NCBI RefSeq assembly: GCF_001039355.2 | Contig: NW_019774325.1 | Location: 465,833 to 529,832, forward strand | Direction: 5' to 3' | DNA length: 64,000 bases | Origin: Lingula anatina | Taxonomy: Eukaryota; Brachiopoda; Lingulata; Lingulida; Lingulidae | Shown here: positions 23,921 to 46,836 of the stretch, one piece after another | Layout of the letters: each line of letters begins with the position of its first letter | Position numbering within the stretch: position 1 is the stretch's first letter | Program-made: the position numbers and the translations under genes | The notes under the pieces: model-generated | Told to the model about the DNA's origin: nothing | What the model saw: only the letters and a program-made list of their open reading frames with translations | Database searches by the model: none

Positions 23921-24616
23921 GTCAAGTTTTAGTTATTTTGTAGGATAGACGGATGAATTTAAATCCAGTGCTGTGACACATTAAAATCCAGCACTGCGAC
24001 ACTTCTTGTTTTAGTCCTGCTGTCTAATCATGAACGGCAAAATACGACGCTATAACTTCGCATCTTTACTCCCTAACTCCTCTACCAGGATCACAGATGC
24101 ACTTTTTACTACACTAGACAATTATTATAATTATTAACCTTTTTGACTTGGACAATCAACACAAATATCCCGATATCACTGAAATAAAAGCAAAGTTAGT
24201 GAAAAGAGATCCTCTAACCTTTTTTGTCGAGGAGGCGTTGTTTTCTGTTCAGACGATCCCCCAGCCCGGCAAATTATAGAGAGGTGACCTCTAACACTTT
24301 TTTGATTTGGTCAATCAATGCAAAAATCCTGACATAACTGGGACAGCAACGATAGCTACTGTTCATAGTCATGCTTTTTTTTTGTTAAGATAAGTTAGGT
24401 GTATTCGACACCCCGGGTATTCCCTTGCGTGTCACGAAGTTGGCGAGAAGAAAAACAAGCGTCTCCTTTCCGCCCGTTATTCTTAATTTCCATATATCAT
24501 ATATATTATTATTACTCTGGATACCAAGGTGATACTATATGATATGGATAATTCATAGCAGCTTGGCTTCCTCCATGATTCCTACATCTTATACATTATT
24601 TAATGCCAGGAAAACG

Positions 24617-24735
<119 letters not shown>

Positions 24736-24935
24736 TACATGTTGTGCTTGACAGACTAAACTTGTCACCAGTTCCTGTTTTGGTATTAAAAGGAGAGAGA
24801 GCAGACAGTAAAGTATACTGAAAAACAAAGGAAGTTGGAGACACATAGATATACTTTTATCTTCACGCCACATTGATGAAATGTACGGCAATGAGAAGTA
24901 TTTCAGTCAGTGGAGCCATACTGGATTACAAACAC

Positions 24936-25811
24936 TGGGAGAGGCTACATGAAGCAAAGGACACCTCTCCATACAAGTCAAATCTGATCCTTAGAATGTA
25001 TAAGATCGCATTCAGAACAAGATCAGCGAACTAAATATGGCCGACTCACTTAAAAGCAACGCCGGCTAATTCCCTGATGGCCTCCCCGTATAGTGCTTTA
25101 AGGCATACATCATTCTGGTTTAAAAACACTGGGAGGGGGCACGTGATGCAAAGGGGATTTCATGGAGGACTCCACGTCCAGAACCGCGCAAATTTAGCAA
25201 TGGATATCAATTACAAGCGGGTACGAAATACGGACACCGTTGTATACGTGTATGTTGGACCACGCATTAATACCACTTTCCAGATTCATGGTCGAAATAT
25301 TTACGTGTAAATCGCTATGATGAAATCCAACGCTGACAGCAATAAACAGTTTAAATCATTTAATGTTTACTCGTCACTTGCTCAGGTACATTCTGTCAAT
25401 TTGTGGGGACCCTCCCTCTTTAATATTAAACCAAGACAAAAGATTCTTGAACTACTTAATCAGATTAATATGCCTACTTTATCTCTTTAGATTTTAAACA
25501 AAGCATTATAAGGAATTTCGGACTACAAACAAAGGCGTTACATGAAATTACCGAAAATGCTGGTGAATTATTCAATACCCCCCACAGGCTGTATCAGAGG
25601 AAATGTAAATCACCCGTTTTGCTTGCATTGAGAAAGAAATTGGTCCACCGTCACAAACATCAAACAAAAGAAAGCATTGCACTACTTTATGTTCATAAAT
25701 ATTTAATATTCGTAAACACTGATGCATGAATTCAACTTTGCCAATGAAATATTGACAAGCCTCAACTTTGAAGAGGACGAGTGGGGAAATTCGTTCAAGT
25801 GGCCGTGAGTC
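24936..25811. other. No gene seen
   Basis: Contains CACTGGGAGAGG-type sequence twice (24932 and 25126), suggesting decayed repeats. No domain in the short frames. Confidence 0.45.
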
Positions 25812-25978
25812 GTGTGACAGAAACGGCAGTTCTAAAACGGAAGTCCGGGGTCCCATACGATTAGTACAGGTTAGGGTTAGTTGGGGTATTGGGGTTAGCA
25901 TATGGGACGAATGTCACCTGTACAAAGTAATGGGGAACGGACTGCGGTTCCTAGCGGACTGCCATTCCTGTCACACCT
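25812..25978. repeat. GGTGTAACAGG-family element, inverted copy
   Basis: GTGTGACAGAAACGGCAG at the left and CTGCCATTCCTGTCACACC at the right form terminal inverted repeats. The interior (GGGACGAATGTCACCTGTAC and AATGGGGAACGGACTGCGG) is the reverse complement of the element at 6416-6587. Confidence 0.65.
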
Positions 25979-26286
25979 GTGCAAAAAGTTCCAAATCAAC
26001 GCAGCTGTGAAGCAATCGTTCCCCTCCCTAGTCAAATCTTCCTTGTTAATTCTGAGTTAAGAACTATCACGCAACACGGGTAATAGTATACTAGTAAACT
26101 TTAAATCTTTATTTTCCAGGTCTGAATAACGCCTATTACATAAAATGCTACCGTTGAGGACAACATTTTGCTTCCTAGATCTTACATTTTACCCCAGATA
26201 CAACGACGTGTTTTTTTTCATTTTTACACAGAATTGTGAACAACATTTACAAAACTGGAAAATGCAAGACGGAGCAGTAATACGTA

Positions 26287-26292
26287 TTTATT
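26287..26292 (-). terminator. Candidate AHCY polyadenylation signal
   Basis: TTTATT on the plus strand reads AATAAA on the minus strand, about 455 bp after the AHCY stop codon. It is the first clear AATAAA I see downstream, but use of the site is inferred. Confidence 0.4.
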
Positions 26293-26745
26293 GATCTCAC
26301 CGGTGACGCGCAATTCTCACAGAGAACAATAAATGAAATGCCATAACCAGGTACATACACCCAAGGAGTGAAAAACATCGAGATTAACAAGTAAGAAATT
26401 ACGACACAGAATGTAAATTGTTTTCAGTCAATGCGACCAAGCAGATACCAAGAATGCTGACAATATCACATCTGGACCTTCACATCTGATTAAATATACG
26501 TATAAGAATTTGAGAAAAAAATATTACAATTCTGTTGAGAAAATTTCTAAGGTGAGAGTTCCGCCTTCACGTGGCAAGACAACGCCAGTTCACATAATTC
26601 CTCACATGAATGTTCAAGTGCCAAACTAATTTCAATCATTATTTAAATGCTTAAATTGTCTGAAGTGGAAGCTGCCCAAACACAGTGAACAGCAGCCACC
26701 GACGACCTCCTTAACGCTGGTTGCCATGGATACGTCATCCACCAA

Positions 26746-36781
<10,036 letters not shown>

Positions 36782-37060
36782 AATTCTGTCTTCGAGACAC
36801 AACACACGTGGAGTCTGATTTGAAAGAGGCAGAAAAGAGGTCAATTTCTCTTTATATATGACAATATGACCTAATTTTCCATATATGGAAGTCGTATTTA
36901 AATTTGTTTTCATGTATCCAATCAATAGTTAGAAATTTGCTCACCAGCGCCCTCTGGTATTTTGAAAAGGGTCATGATCATGTGATCACGTGCAAACCAC
37001 CATTTTGTACTAGGGTAATCAATAGTGGTAGCGGTAGGACAGAGTATTTTTTTGCTGAAA
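36782..37060. promoter_or_regulatory. Shared 279-bp divergent promoter of AHCY and V-ATPase d
   Basis: The AHCY start (minus, 36781) and V-ATPase d start (plus, 37061) are only 279 bp apart. No TATA box is visible. E-boxes: CACGTG at 36805-36810 near AHCY, CATGTG at 36979-36984 and CACGTG at 36987-36992 near the V-ATPase. The last two lie in TCATGTGATCACGTGC, which resembles the CLEAR element (GTCACGTGAC) bound by TFEB/MITF at lysosomal genes, V-ATPase among them. A CCAATCA box lies near 36918. Binding is inferred. Confidence 0.65.
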
Positions 37061-40000
37061 ATGAGCGCCTTGGATTTCAACATAGACAATGGCTACCTGG
37101 AGGGGCTGGTGCGAGGCTTCAAGGGAGGGATCCTAACGCAAACAGACTACCTGAATCTTGTACAGTGTGATACTTTAGATGGTTAGTAGAGAAGTGTTTT
37201 GGTGAGTCGATGTCGCGGTGGACTCAGACTCAATGACACTTAAACAGTGACAGTTCTCGTTACTGTGACAGTTACTGAGAGTATTGGTGTGTGTACGTAC
37301 TGTGCACTACTTCACATGATAACAGAATCATACAACCCTCTCAGACAAATGACTGTCAAACTGACTGCCATTGATCAGATTACGATGTGACGATTCGAAA
37401 CCTACTTTTTTACTTGCATTTATTATCAAAAAGACATTGTGAATGCCAAATACTGACAGTAGATTTGACGTGTTGATATTCTGTTAACATTGGTTCCCTG
37501 GGCTTCAGCTATGAGAGCACATGATGTGACAACTTCATGTTGCATTTGAAAGGAGTCGGTGAAACCTGCTGTAACAACCCTTCATCGGCAAGACATGATG
37601 TATTTATTATTATCTGTAGCCTGTCAGTGATTTTAGTTAAATCTAAAATTGCCTGACTTTCTTTTGGCAAGCTGTTAACAGGTTGATTAAACCATTTTGA
37701 TATAACAAAACCACCAAAGACTTAATTCTCAAGAGTTGAAGACATCAACTCTTCTGGTAAATGTGTATAGATAAATGTGCATTTATGTCAATTTGGGTAC
37801 AAGTAAATAATAATAATAATAATTAAGTTTATATGAAAATAATCGTTTTGTTTCCAGATTTAAAACTCCACCTCCAGAGCACAGACTATGGAAACTTTCT
37901 TGCCAATGAGCCCAGTCCTCTCTCTGTATCTGTAATAGATGACAAACTTAAAGATAAACTAGTGGTTGAGTTTCAACACATGAGGAATCATGCTGTAGAA
38001 CCCCTGTCTACATTCCTTGACTATATCACGTAAGTGGATTATTTATAATACACACACTATCAGAAATGCATGATTACATCTTAATAATTTATATAACCAG
38101 ATAACTCACTGTTTTAAACACAGAGATAGGAGTTGATTCTGACAACTACAGTTATCCACCCTTTTTGGCAGTAGAGAGTAAAATATGTTCATTTTCACGA
38201 ACCATCCCATTTCCCTTTTTGAGCTTGCCACTTCTTGTTTAGTTTATGTCATCACAATCTCCAGAAAAACAATATCAATGTGCACTTTCTTAAAAAAGGT
38301 GTCTGAAAACATGACTTTTTTGGGTGTGGGGCTTTATACTTTATGTTAAAAACTATTTTAGAATGATTTGGAGCCTTCCAAACTTGTTAATCCTTTCATT
38401 CCCCTCAAAGTCTTGTAGATTCCTTAAAATATACTCTGCCATTGAACAGTAGATTGTAATGACTCTCTCATCACACCAGTTTCACTTTCACTTTCCCAGG
38501 TACAGCTACATGATTGACAACATTATCCTGCTGATCACGGGCACTCTCCACCAGCGCTCCATCTCGGAGCTGATTCCCAAGTGTCACCCCCTGGGCAGCT
38601 TTGAGCAGATGGAAGCCATTCATGTGGCAGCCACGCCTGCTGAGTTGTATAATGCAGTGCTGGTTGACACACCTTTAGGTCAGTGAGTGCTGGATGTCAT
38701 CAGTTTTTATAATTTTTTTTGTTAATGTGTTTTTTTTTTATTTTCAGTTATTTACATATTATATTATTATTGTTTTTGTTATTAATCTTATTTATTCATT
38801 TATTTATTTTTAATATTTATTCTGTGATAGAGGTAGAAGATTAGAGTGGGGTTGAGGCAGAAGGAAGGGGGGGAAGTCTGCCAAAAGCCACTGAGACTGT
38901 CCTTAATGTGACTATATTCCCCTGTTTCAGCTCCTTATTTCATAGACTGTATCTCTGAGCAGGATCTGGATGAGATGAACATTGAGATCATCAGGAATAC
39001 ACTGTACAAAGCCTATCTGGAGGACTTCCATAAGTTCTGTAAAGAGATGGGAGGGACGACTGCTGAGGTCATGTGTGAGGCATTGGCTGTAAGTATCCAT
39101 ATTACTAGACAGCTGTCTATGTGTCCTTTTGCTACTCGGTGGTTTATAAGGGCGGTCTTTTTCTGGAGATTTTTGACCAGCCTGTGTAAAATACTTTGCC
39201 ATGGTTGCCATGGGACAGTACACAGGCATTGTGAGATTTTACCAACTATCGGCAGATTTTCAAACTTTTTGGGAGCCAAAAATATCATTGGCCTAGGCAG
39301 TCCCCTGGATCCTACACCATATTTTTCAACTTTTTCACTAGATGGCAGTCTCATCCCTGTGATAAAATTTAAAAGTGGTAGAGATATGTGTTTGTTGGGT
39401 CCAAGAGACTGAAAGTTTGAATTTATAGTCAGTCTGATAAAAATTCCTTGAATGCAGCTAATTTTTTTAACACCAACACTCGGACATGACTAAGTTTTAG
39501 ATGAAAACAGAAAAACCATTGTAACGCTCAGTATCATATTATTTGAAAATAAGCTCAGTGAATTCATATCCTCTTTAATTGAACACATTTTCATTTCCTG
39601 GAATATATTCTATTGTCACTTCCACTTCAGTTTGAGGCTGACAGACGAGCCTTCATCATCACCATCAACTCGTTTGGCACTGAGTTGTCCAAGGAGGACC
39701 GCGCCAAGCTGTACCCGCGCTGTGGCAAGCTCTACCCTGATGGCCTGGCGGCGCTCTCTAGGGCTGACGATTACGAGCAGGTCCGAGCTGTGTCAGAATA
39801 TTATGGGGTGAGTAGATGTCTGTTTGGGCTGTATATAATGTGTAGGAATGGTGTGGGGGGAAGGGCACGTGTTAATGGAACTAAGAAAATGAAAAGAGAT
39901 GCTTATAAAATTTTAATCAGTTTTGTTATACAAAAGTTTTAGTGATCTCACAAAAGTTTCTTGCTAGAATGACCTGATTTTGTTTTCTGTTATAGCCACT

Positions 40001-40772
40001 TACGTCCTCTCTTTCTCTCTCTCTCTCATTCCCTCTCTCTCTCTCTCTCATGGAACACTTAACAAATCTTTCTTAAAGCTGATTTATAATTTCCATTTAG
40101 AAATAAAAATATGTTTGATAATGTGATGAAAAAAATTATGTAGCCTTCACAAAAAAGAGATTTCTCTGCAGTCTCCTATTAACATTTCTGTTGTATTTGC
40201 CTAATGCTCATCATTGAATGTTTAATTTCCAGGAGTACAAGTTATTGTTTGAAGGGTCGGGCACAGGACCAGGAGAGAAAACTCTGGAAGACAAATTCTT
40301 TGAGCATGAGGTGACTTGGGCTTTTTTTTTCACCCTTCATAATTATTGCCAAAATAATATATATCCACAAATGCCTGAACGACTGAACAAAAGACCATTT
40401 TACCTCTTTCTGAAGCACTGTTTACTTTTTGTATCCCTACAAATTTGGTTTAAATCAGCAAAGAATATATGGTGATTTTTTTTTTAATTCTGAAAATTTG
40501 TGAAGGTGTCATGGTGGAAAAAATACAGAATTAAAGGTGAATAAAAACAATGATTTGTCATATATTAAACTGTTTGATAATCTATAAAATCTCTTATTGT
40601 CTAATTCCAGGTGAAGTTGATGATAAACGGGTTTATGAACCAGTTCCACTTTGGCGTCTTCTACGGCTACGTGAAGCTGAAGGAGCAGGAATGTCGTAAC
40701 ATCATCTGGATAGCGGAGTGTGTCGCACAGAGACACCGGGCAAAAATAGACAGTTACATTCCTATATTCTAA
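37061..40772 (+). CDS. ATP6V0D1: V-type proton ATPase subunit d (V0 sector), complete
   Basis: Subunit d caps the membrane proteolipid ring of the V-ATPase and couples it to the central stalk, as part of proton pumping into lysosomes and other compartments. Seven exons: 37061-37181, 37858-38029, 38500-38678, 38931-39088, 39631-39807, 40233-40310 and 40611-40772; 1047 nt, 348 residues (mammalian d1 is 351). All junctions are GT-AG and in phase. Characteristic stretches: [19 protein letters not shown] at the start, [36 protein letters not shown] and [13 protein letters not shown] in the middle, and [10 protein letters not shown] at the end. The start is the first ATG downstream of the shared promoter. 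It is followed by AATAAA at 41445 and 41490. The 3' end converges on the SDR gene, about 1.1 kb away. Symbol given by orthology to the d1 form; invertebrates often have one d gene. Confidence 0.97.
39241..39363 (+). repeat. Dispersed repeat, V-ATPase intron copy
   Basis: Reverse complement of 27815-27940 with moderate divergence. Non-coding. Confidence 0.6.
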
Positions 40773-41444
40773 TATTATCAAGTGCTTGAGATTGTAATAT
40801 ACGTGGACTTATTACTGTGACTTAGTAACTTATTTTTTGGTGCTCGCCATGTTCTCGTTATTGCCAATAGATGGCAGGTCGGTATTATGGAAAAGATGTA
40901 AATTTCACGCTTTATTGAAAAAATGAGTATGAAAAATGGAAGTTGTAATTGGGTATTAAATTAGATATTAGTTAAAGTGTTTTGGGGTGAGTGGGTACTG
41001 CACGGAGGTTGAAAGTTGGTGCTGGTCACGGCTATTTCGTTTTTGATTTTTTTTTTCAATGTTTTTTGTTTTTCTCCTGAACATAAGAGGAGAATTGAGG
41101 ATCCTGTGTCAAGCAGCACTCATGAAAGCTAGTGAACGAATCTGCAATTTGCCTTTTTATAAAGGCTTGAATGATTCACAGAAGAGAATAAGACTGCAGC
41201 CTGTATAAAACTTTACTTTAACATTATGCTATATGTAAAGATGTGGAGACTTCACGACAGTCGGCTTAATAGTGTGATTCTCTAAATGGTCATATCAAGT
41301 TAGAGAAGTAAATATTCCCAATTGAAAAAAGGATATGACACGTTTATTTCAAGAGTTCTATCAATACCTATTTAACAATGTTATACAGCAGTGAAAATGT
41401 GAATTTATGTTAAATAGTACAGCTGTAAAAACTGTTAGTGCAAT

Positions 41445-41495
41445 AATAAAGTCTGTGGACTGTGTTTATATGTAAATCTGAACGGTGTAAATAAA
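41445..41495 (+). terminator. V-ATPase d polyadenylation signals
   Basis: AATAAA at 41445-41450 and again at 41490-41495, about 670 and 720 bp after the stop codon, before the 3' flank of the convergent SDR gene. Confidence 0.6.
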
Positions 41496-41871
41496 AGAAA
41501 TAAAAAGTTCCCGTCACTTGGCAGTGTCTTTTTTATCACCTTTAAAAGATGAAGTCCTCATCCAAGGTTGTTCTTGACAGTTGACGTTTGCAAAACATGC
41601 AATTTCAATACTAGATTTATGTTTGTTTTCTTAGGGCAATTGGGATGTTTTCGCAAAAAAAAACCGGTTTTCCAGACCTTTTGAAAGTAAACTTGTTAAA
41701 CTTACAAGAGAACCGCATCGCGTAAGATGCATTCCGTTATTATTTTGAAAATGACCTGTACTCTTCAATCTATGGTACATATCTATTGGTCGTTCTGAAA
41801 GGAACTAAAATGCTTCCAACATCAGATGATGGCAAAAGTTTTTCAGTTTGTAAAATTTCACCTCCCTTCTT

Positions 41872-42723
41872 TTAAAATGCAGCACTTAATTGCATTCCGC
41901 CGTCTACCGCCACAACGGCCCCCGTCATAAACCGCGCGCTGTCTGAGGCAACAGCGACTATCATGTCGCTTATGTCATCTGGCTGGCCATATCTTCCTAT
42001 GGGATGAGCGTCCTTTAGCTGCCGCGTAAACTTTGAGAAAATGAAAAACGAGAAATTCATTTTTAAAGATGTTGTAATAAAAATTAAGGTTATTGGATGA
42101 TAGATTATATGTTATTAATGTGACATGTGTTTACTAATTATACAACAAAAGTACAGTATAAAACACCTAGGCACAAATTGCTGATATGTCCCACAGATAA
42201 ATGGAATCATAAACGTTCTTTTGAGAGCACACAGTCAGTAATTAAGAAAAAAATTAAGAGCACTGTGAACAACACGAAGGCTAAAACTTGTTCTGTTATG
42301 TGAGTTACCACAGTAGATATTTTTCAAACACCCTCTAAAATATTTAAATGTTGTAGTGGTAATAACTTCGACTTCTTTGCTTTCGTTTCAATTTATTGTA
42401 ACATTGTTTAAATCCCATATAAGGGAAGCCTCTGCTAAGCCGCTCTCCAATGTTGGAAGTAATGAGAAAAGAAAATTGATTAAAGATCAACTTGGCAGTA
42501 AGGAATTTTCCTTTTACTCTGCAAAACAGTCTTGTGTTTCAAAAGAGACTTTACAAAGAAAAAAAGTCGCGGTGTCCTTACTGCTTTAATGGTCTCCGGG
42601 TCAACCCCTGCGTTAGGTAGGATGTCTGTGTCCACGTAGCCGGGACTGGAAAAACAGAAAACTCTACTTTATATTCTCTACTACTAATATTCTGTACTAA
42701 TATATATTATCTACTACCGTTAT

Positions 42724-42801
<78 letters not shown>

Positions 42802-44020
42802 TCCAGATCCGTGGAGCACCCTCCAAATAATCCTGGATCCGCCCCTGATTGAGCTTCAATAAATATATTACATATGATTAAACGACATACATAAAGTAGA
42901 AATGGTATGTTTATTAAGTTTATACACAAACTGGGTATCATCAATAGTAAAAGAAATATGTGAAAATCATTAAGCCTTTACCTGATGCAGTTGACACGCA
43001 CTTGTTTGGGGCCCAAATCTATGGACGGGAAATAATATAAAGCACTATTAGTACATAATTATATGTATTCAAGTCGAGCTGGTGAACAGGAAAACCCCGA
43101 CTACACCATTTTCATGTTAGCCTCAGTGGGTGAATTTCGAAAGTTTATCCTTTGAGATTTACTTTCACAAAGGGCGTATACACATGTGCGCGGAGTTTTT
43201 CACGTATATTACATTCAGATGTGTATACCCCGTAACTATCAAGTCTTATTATAATATTTATTATAATATAAATGAATTAGGCGTTAACCAGCACTGTCCG
43301 CATTTCTTTTAGCACTAACGCCCAACAAACCCACGAAATAACCAACACATCGTACAATTATTTACATTGAAGCACCAACAAACCGACATGTACACCTAAC
43401 ACTAACATTCGTCCGTTCTGGTAGTGCTGGTTAATTTGTGGTTAAGGTGTTTGAGGTGGTTGCTAGTGCTTAAAGATCTACGGGTAGTGTTAGTAAACGT
43501 CTAATCCGTTTATAAGACCTGATTATGCTAGCAAGGCGGTAATGGTTTGCATCGTTTTTCAGTAAGATGCTAAATTTGATGCATGAAATCTTTTTTTTTT
43601 TTTTAAGAGGACGTCAACTCACGCAGGGCTGCAGACTTTGTGAAATGCTCCAATGCAGCCTTAGATACGCCATAAGTCAGTCTTATGCTTCCCTGAAACA
43701 GGAGAAACGTATTTATAAAAATAATTAAAATTCACATCAACCTCCAGCTCTAATAAAATACCCTTTTAATTATATTCTATGATGCCAAGTGATGAGTTCT
43801 AATATAACGGGAGTGAAAATATAGCTTAGGATGTATCTATTAACTAAGGTTTTCCGACGCCCATTGGAAAATTATGGTCTTTTAAAAAGACGAACTGAAG
43901 AACAAAAACCTTGGTAAAAAAACGGGTCGTTGTTGAAGATCTGGGGTTCAGTGGTCAGCAGCGCTTATTCTTACATTTTATTAAATGTACCTCGTGCATG
44001 AATTTGAAATAACATTTAAG

Positions 44021-44077
<57 letters not shown>

Positions 44078-45791
44078 GTAGAGAGAAATAAAACTTACTG
44101 GCACCACGGCGGCTGGGCTCGAAATATTCACTACATTTCCTGGGAAATAAGAAAGAAAGTAATTTTAATTTTTTCCGGTAATGTTTTGTACCTGAATCAG
44201 CAGTTGAATTCAACTATCGGACGAAGTGTAAATTTGTGTGACGTGCATGATGACTTACATCATGTAATGGAGGAAGGCGCAGCATTTTAATGATAAATAA
44301 CAAAACTATATCAATTTTTTAAATAAATGAATCCCATCTCAAGTCCTGACGAAAATCAACACTAGCGGAAAGTATCAGATTTACAAATCGTCAGTGAAAA
44401 CAACATCAGTCATCTTTCAAGATTAGCTCACTAATATAAACTAATTCTCACGCACATGTACAAACAGACACGCAAAAACACGCGTGTGCACACGCAAAAC
44501 ACACAAAGCACACGAACACTACCTTTAGTAGCCACAAGATACGGAACAGCAAGGTGAGTAAGATACACAGCCGCACGGAAATTAATATTCATAACCCGGT
44601 CAAAGTTGGCCATGTCCAGATTTTCTATAGTGTCCAGCAAGAATACCCCGGCATTGTTGACCTAAGCAGGAAAATAAATGTTCTGACACCAATGTAGCTA
44701 TAACGCTGAAGTGGTGTTTTTTATTTTTTATTTTATATTATTATTTTTTTAATTTGCCTGGGATCTCTTTAGAAGTCATGTGAAGCCATGCACTTCTACT
44801 TAGACAGCACGGTTATCAAGGCTGGCCTAATTTTTTGGATCGATATTTAAAATCTAATGCAAATATCGTGAAGGCTGTACATAACATTAGAATTCGATTC
44901 AAGTGGAATAAGTGAATATTTACCAAAATGTCTAACTGATTAAACTTTTCGACAGTTTTTTCTAGGATTTCTGATGCTATTTCTTCCTGGGATATATCTC
45001 CTGGCACCAGAAATATCTGGAATTGAATATTCTTTATTTGAATTTCAATCCATTACGTTTTTCTCTCTTCCTGAACCAACCAAATACTTCGTTTCTGAAC
45101 AAATTAATTAAGTGTGCACGTCAGCTGCATGTGAATGCAAGTTGAGTCTGCATTTCTGTTTGAGTGTCTGTACTTGTGCGTGTGGGTTTAGGCTATTTAT
45201 AATATAATATGTGTGTGAGAGAGAGAGAGAGAGAGAGACCATTTCACTGTTCAGACCAGTTTCCCTGCATTTCGTGGCGGTTTCTTCCAGTTTATCCACG
45301 TTTCTTCCACTGAGTGCCAGACGACATCCTTGTTTAGCAAACTGCACCGCCACCGAGGCTCCTATCCCGCCACTGGCGCCTGGAATGTTTTAATTTAAGT
45401 TTAAATTAAAATATAAAAATAACACCCTAAGAGCGACTGGTACAAATCATTGCAAACACTGGGACTGTTTCTGCGTCGAGAACGTCGTCCGTCTCTCGTT
45501 ACTTTGCACAGACATTCTGATTTCCATTTACAGGTGATAATCTCCCCATATTGTGACACCGTACTTTCGAATATTTCCTCCATGTACTTATCATTTAGGT
45601 CCCCGGACTTCCAATTCTAAGACAACATATACCTACCACTTCTCGCACACCGGTCGATGGATTAGGACCGAAGTTTTAATTGTGGTTAAGCACACTGCTT
45701 CTCATTTTGAAAACCTGGGACATTAATGCAGCTGTAGAATATTCAAAATCATACCTGTGATGAGAACCACCTTGTCTCGTAGACCGGCCAT
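41872..45791 (-). CDS. Short-chain dehydrogenase/reductase, copy A
   Basis: Classical SDR of 259 residues, nine exons in transcript order: 45755-45791, 45240-45379, 44924-45016, 44523-44661, 44099-44139, 43623-43692, 42982-43018, 42582-42645 and 41872-42030 (780 nt, all in phase, GT-AG). NAD(P)-binding TGASGGIG (12-19), NNAG (92-95), catalytic Asn about 117, Ser 144 (NISS), Tyr 157 and Lys 161 (YGVSK), then PGYVDTDI. The FabG-like C-terminus includes HPIGRYGQPDDIS and a GGMQL ending. It resembles 3-oxoacyl reductase/glucose dehydrogenase-type SDRs; the substrate cannot be inferred. No signal peptide or membrane segment, so probably cytosolic. Exon 2 ends against a GA/CT microsatellite, and its donor (GTCTCT) is part of it. 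Paralogous to the gene at 51904-58597. Confidence 0.93.
42727..42799. repeat. CT and AT microsatellites in SDR copy A intron
   Basis: CT repeat (about 42727-42764) followed by an AT repeat (about 42773-42798). Directly beyond is a fragment (42803-42850) with CCTGGATCCGCCCCTGA, the end of the GGGCGGATCC element family in reverse. Absent from SDR copy B. Confidence 0.8.
44021..44076. repeat. AAT triplet microsatellite in SDR copy A intron
   Basis: About 18 uninterrupted AAT units. The homologous intron of copy B (near 56723-56762) has a shorter, interrupted tract. Confidence 0.9.
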
Positions 45792-46836
45792 AGCTTTATC
45801 TACAGGGCAGAATTACATCATAACAGCCGAAAGTTATCGCCAATTAAACAGTGTTATCTCACGTATCGTTTTGGTTCTGACATGTCTGGGACATATAATA
45901 ATTCAAAAGCGTTTTCGGTAATTTCACTAAATGTGTGTGTATGTGTGCGTGTGTGTGTGTGAGTGTGTTTAGGTTCGTAATTTTACATAAAACTTTGTGT
46001 AAAGTCTAAAGAGGTAAAGTCAATCTGTTAAACTGATTAATAAGTTCAGTTCAAGAATCCTTTGCCTTGGTCTGAGATTAAATAGTGGATTTTCCCACAG
46101 ATCTCGAGAATGTAACTGAACAAGCAACGACCGAGTGAACATTACATGATTGATGTTGATTCACCGTATAGATCTTGATAAAAATAGAAGTATATATATA
46201 TACATATTGATGCACCTTGAAAGATCCACATTATAGTTGTTAAATACAATCCGAGCTTTCGGCCCCTGGGCTTTCTTCGGGGATTTCTTTCTTCTGTCAG
46301 CCAGCTGCTGGTCAAGATTGGGTTGCCCGAGCGAAAAAAGTTGTTGCAAAACGCAACAGTGGATATCGAGCCCTTCGCCCCCCCCCCCCCCTCCCTCCCT
46401 CGCCCTAGTATATTTGATCGTAGACAAAAATTAGCTGTCATCTTGGTCGCAGTTCACGACGGAGAGACCGTAATACACAGTTGTTCTTCCTCCATTCTGA
46501 CAGTAAACTTGTTGGGAATTTCATTTGTCTGTGCCACTTGCAACATTAACCACTGCATTTTCATACTTTGAAACTATTCTCGACTATTTTATCAATGCTG
46601 TGCTCAATTGCAATCACAGTAGATGAGTTATTTCCTCGACAGCGCGTTCTGAAGATAAATATCAAGTGTGATTGAACATGGGTTGGCTTGTGCCGTGCTT
46701 GCTTCTAAAGACAAAAACGCTTGCCTGGTCTTACACAGAGAGCTATAAAAGCACGTCCACAAGACAGTTAGCCGCATAACATCAGTTTTAACATTAACTC
46801 AGCCGGAAATTAAATTTGTGACAGCAGTGTAATAAC
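45792..46836. promoter_or_regulatory. Intergenic region between divergent SDR-A and small gene A
   Basis: Holds a GT microsatellite near 45932-45965, a repeat-like stretch (46230-46380, containing CGAGCTTTCGGCCCCTGGGC and CTTCTTCGGGG) followed by a C-run at 46378-46391, and TATAAAA at 46744-46750, about 90 bp before the start codon of the small gene. Confidence 0.45.
46744..46750 (+). promoter_or_regulatory. TATA box of small gene A
   Basis: TATAAAA followed by a leader of about 60 bp and the ATG at 46837. The leader is conserved in copy B (AAATTAA...TTTGTGACAGCAGTG, AATAACATGAC), where the equivalent upstream element is TTTTATAA near 49646. Confidence 0.5.

Noticed and set aside
39013-39354. 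113-codon minus-strand frame over V-ATPase exon 4
   Set aside because: Antisense of a conserved exon plus an intronic repeat.
43985-44290. 101-codon frame with a poly-isoleucine run
   Set aside because: Produced by the AAT microsatellite in an SDR-A intron.
46142-46441. 99-codon minus-strand frame upstream of small gene A
   Set aside because: Overlaps a C-run and a repeat-like block containing CGAAAGCTCGGATTG in reverse. It resembles the end of a retroelement, perhaps Penelope-like, but one copy and no domain are not enough to annotate.
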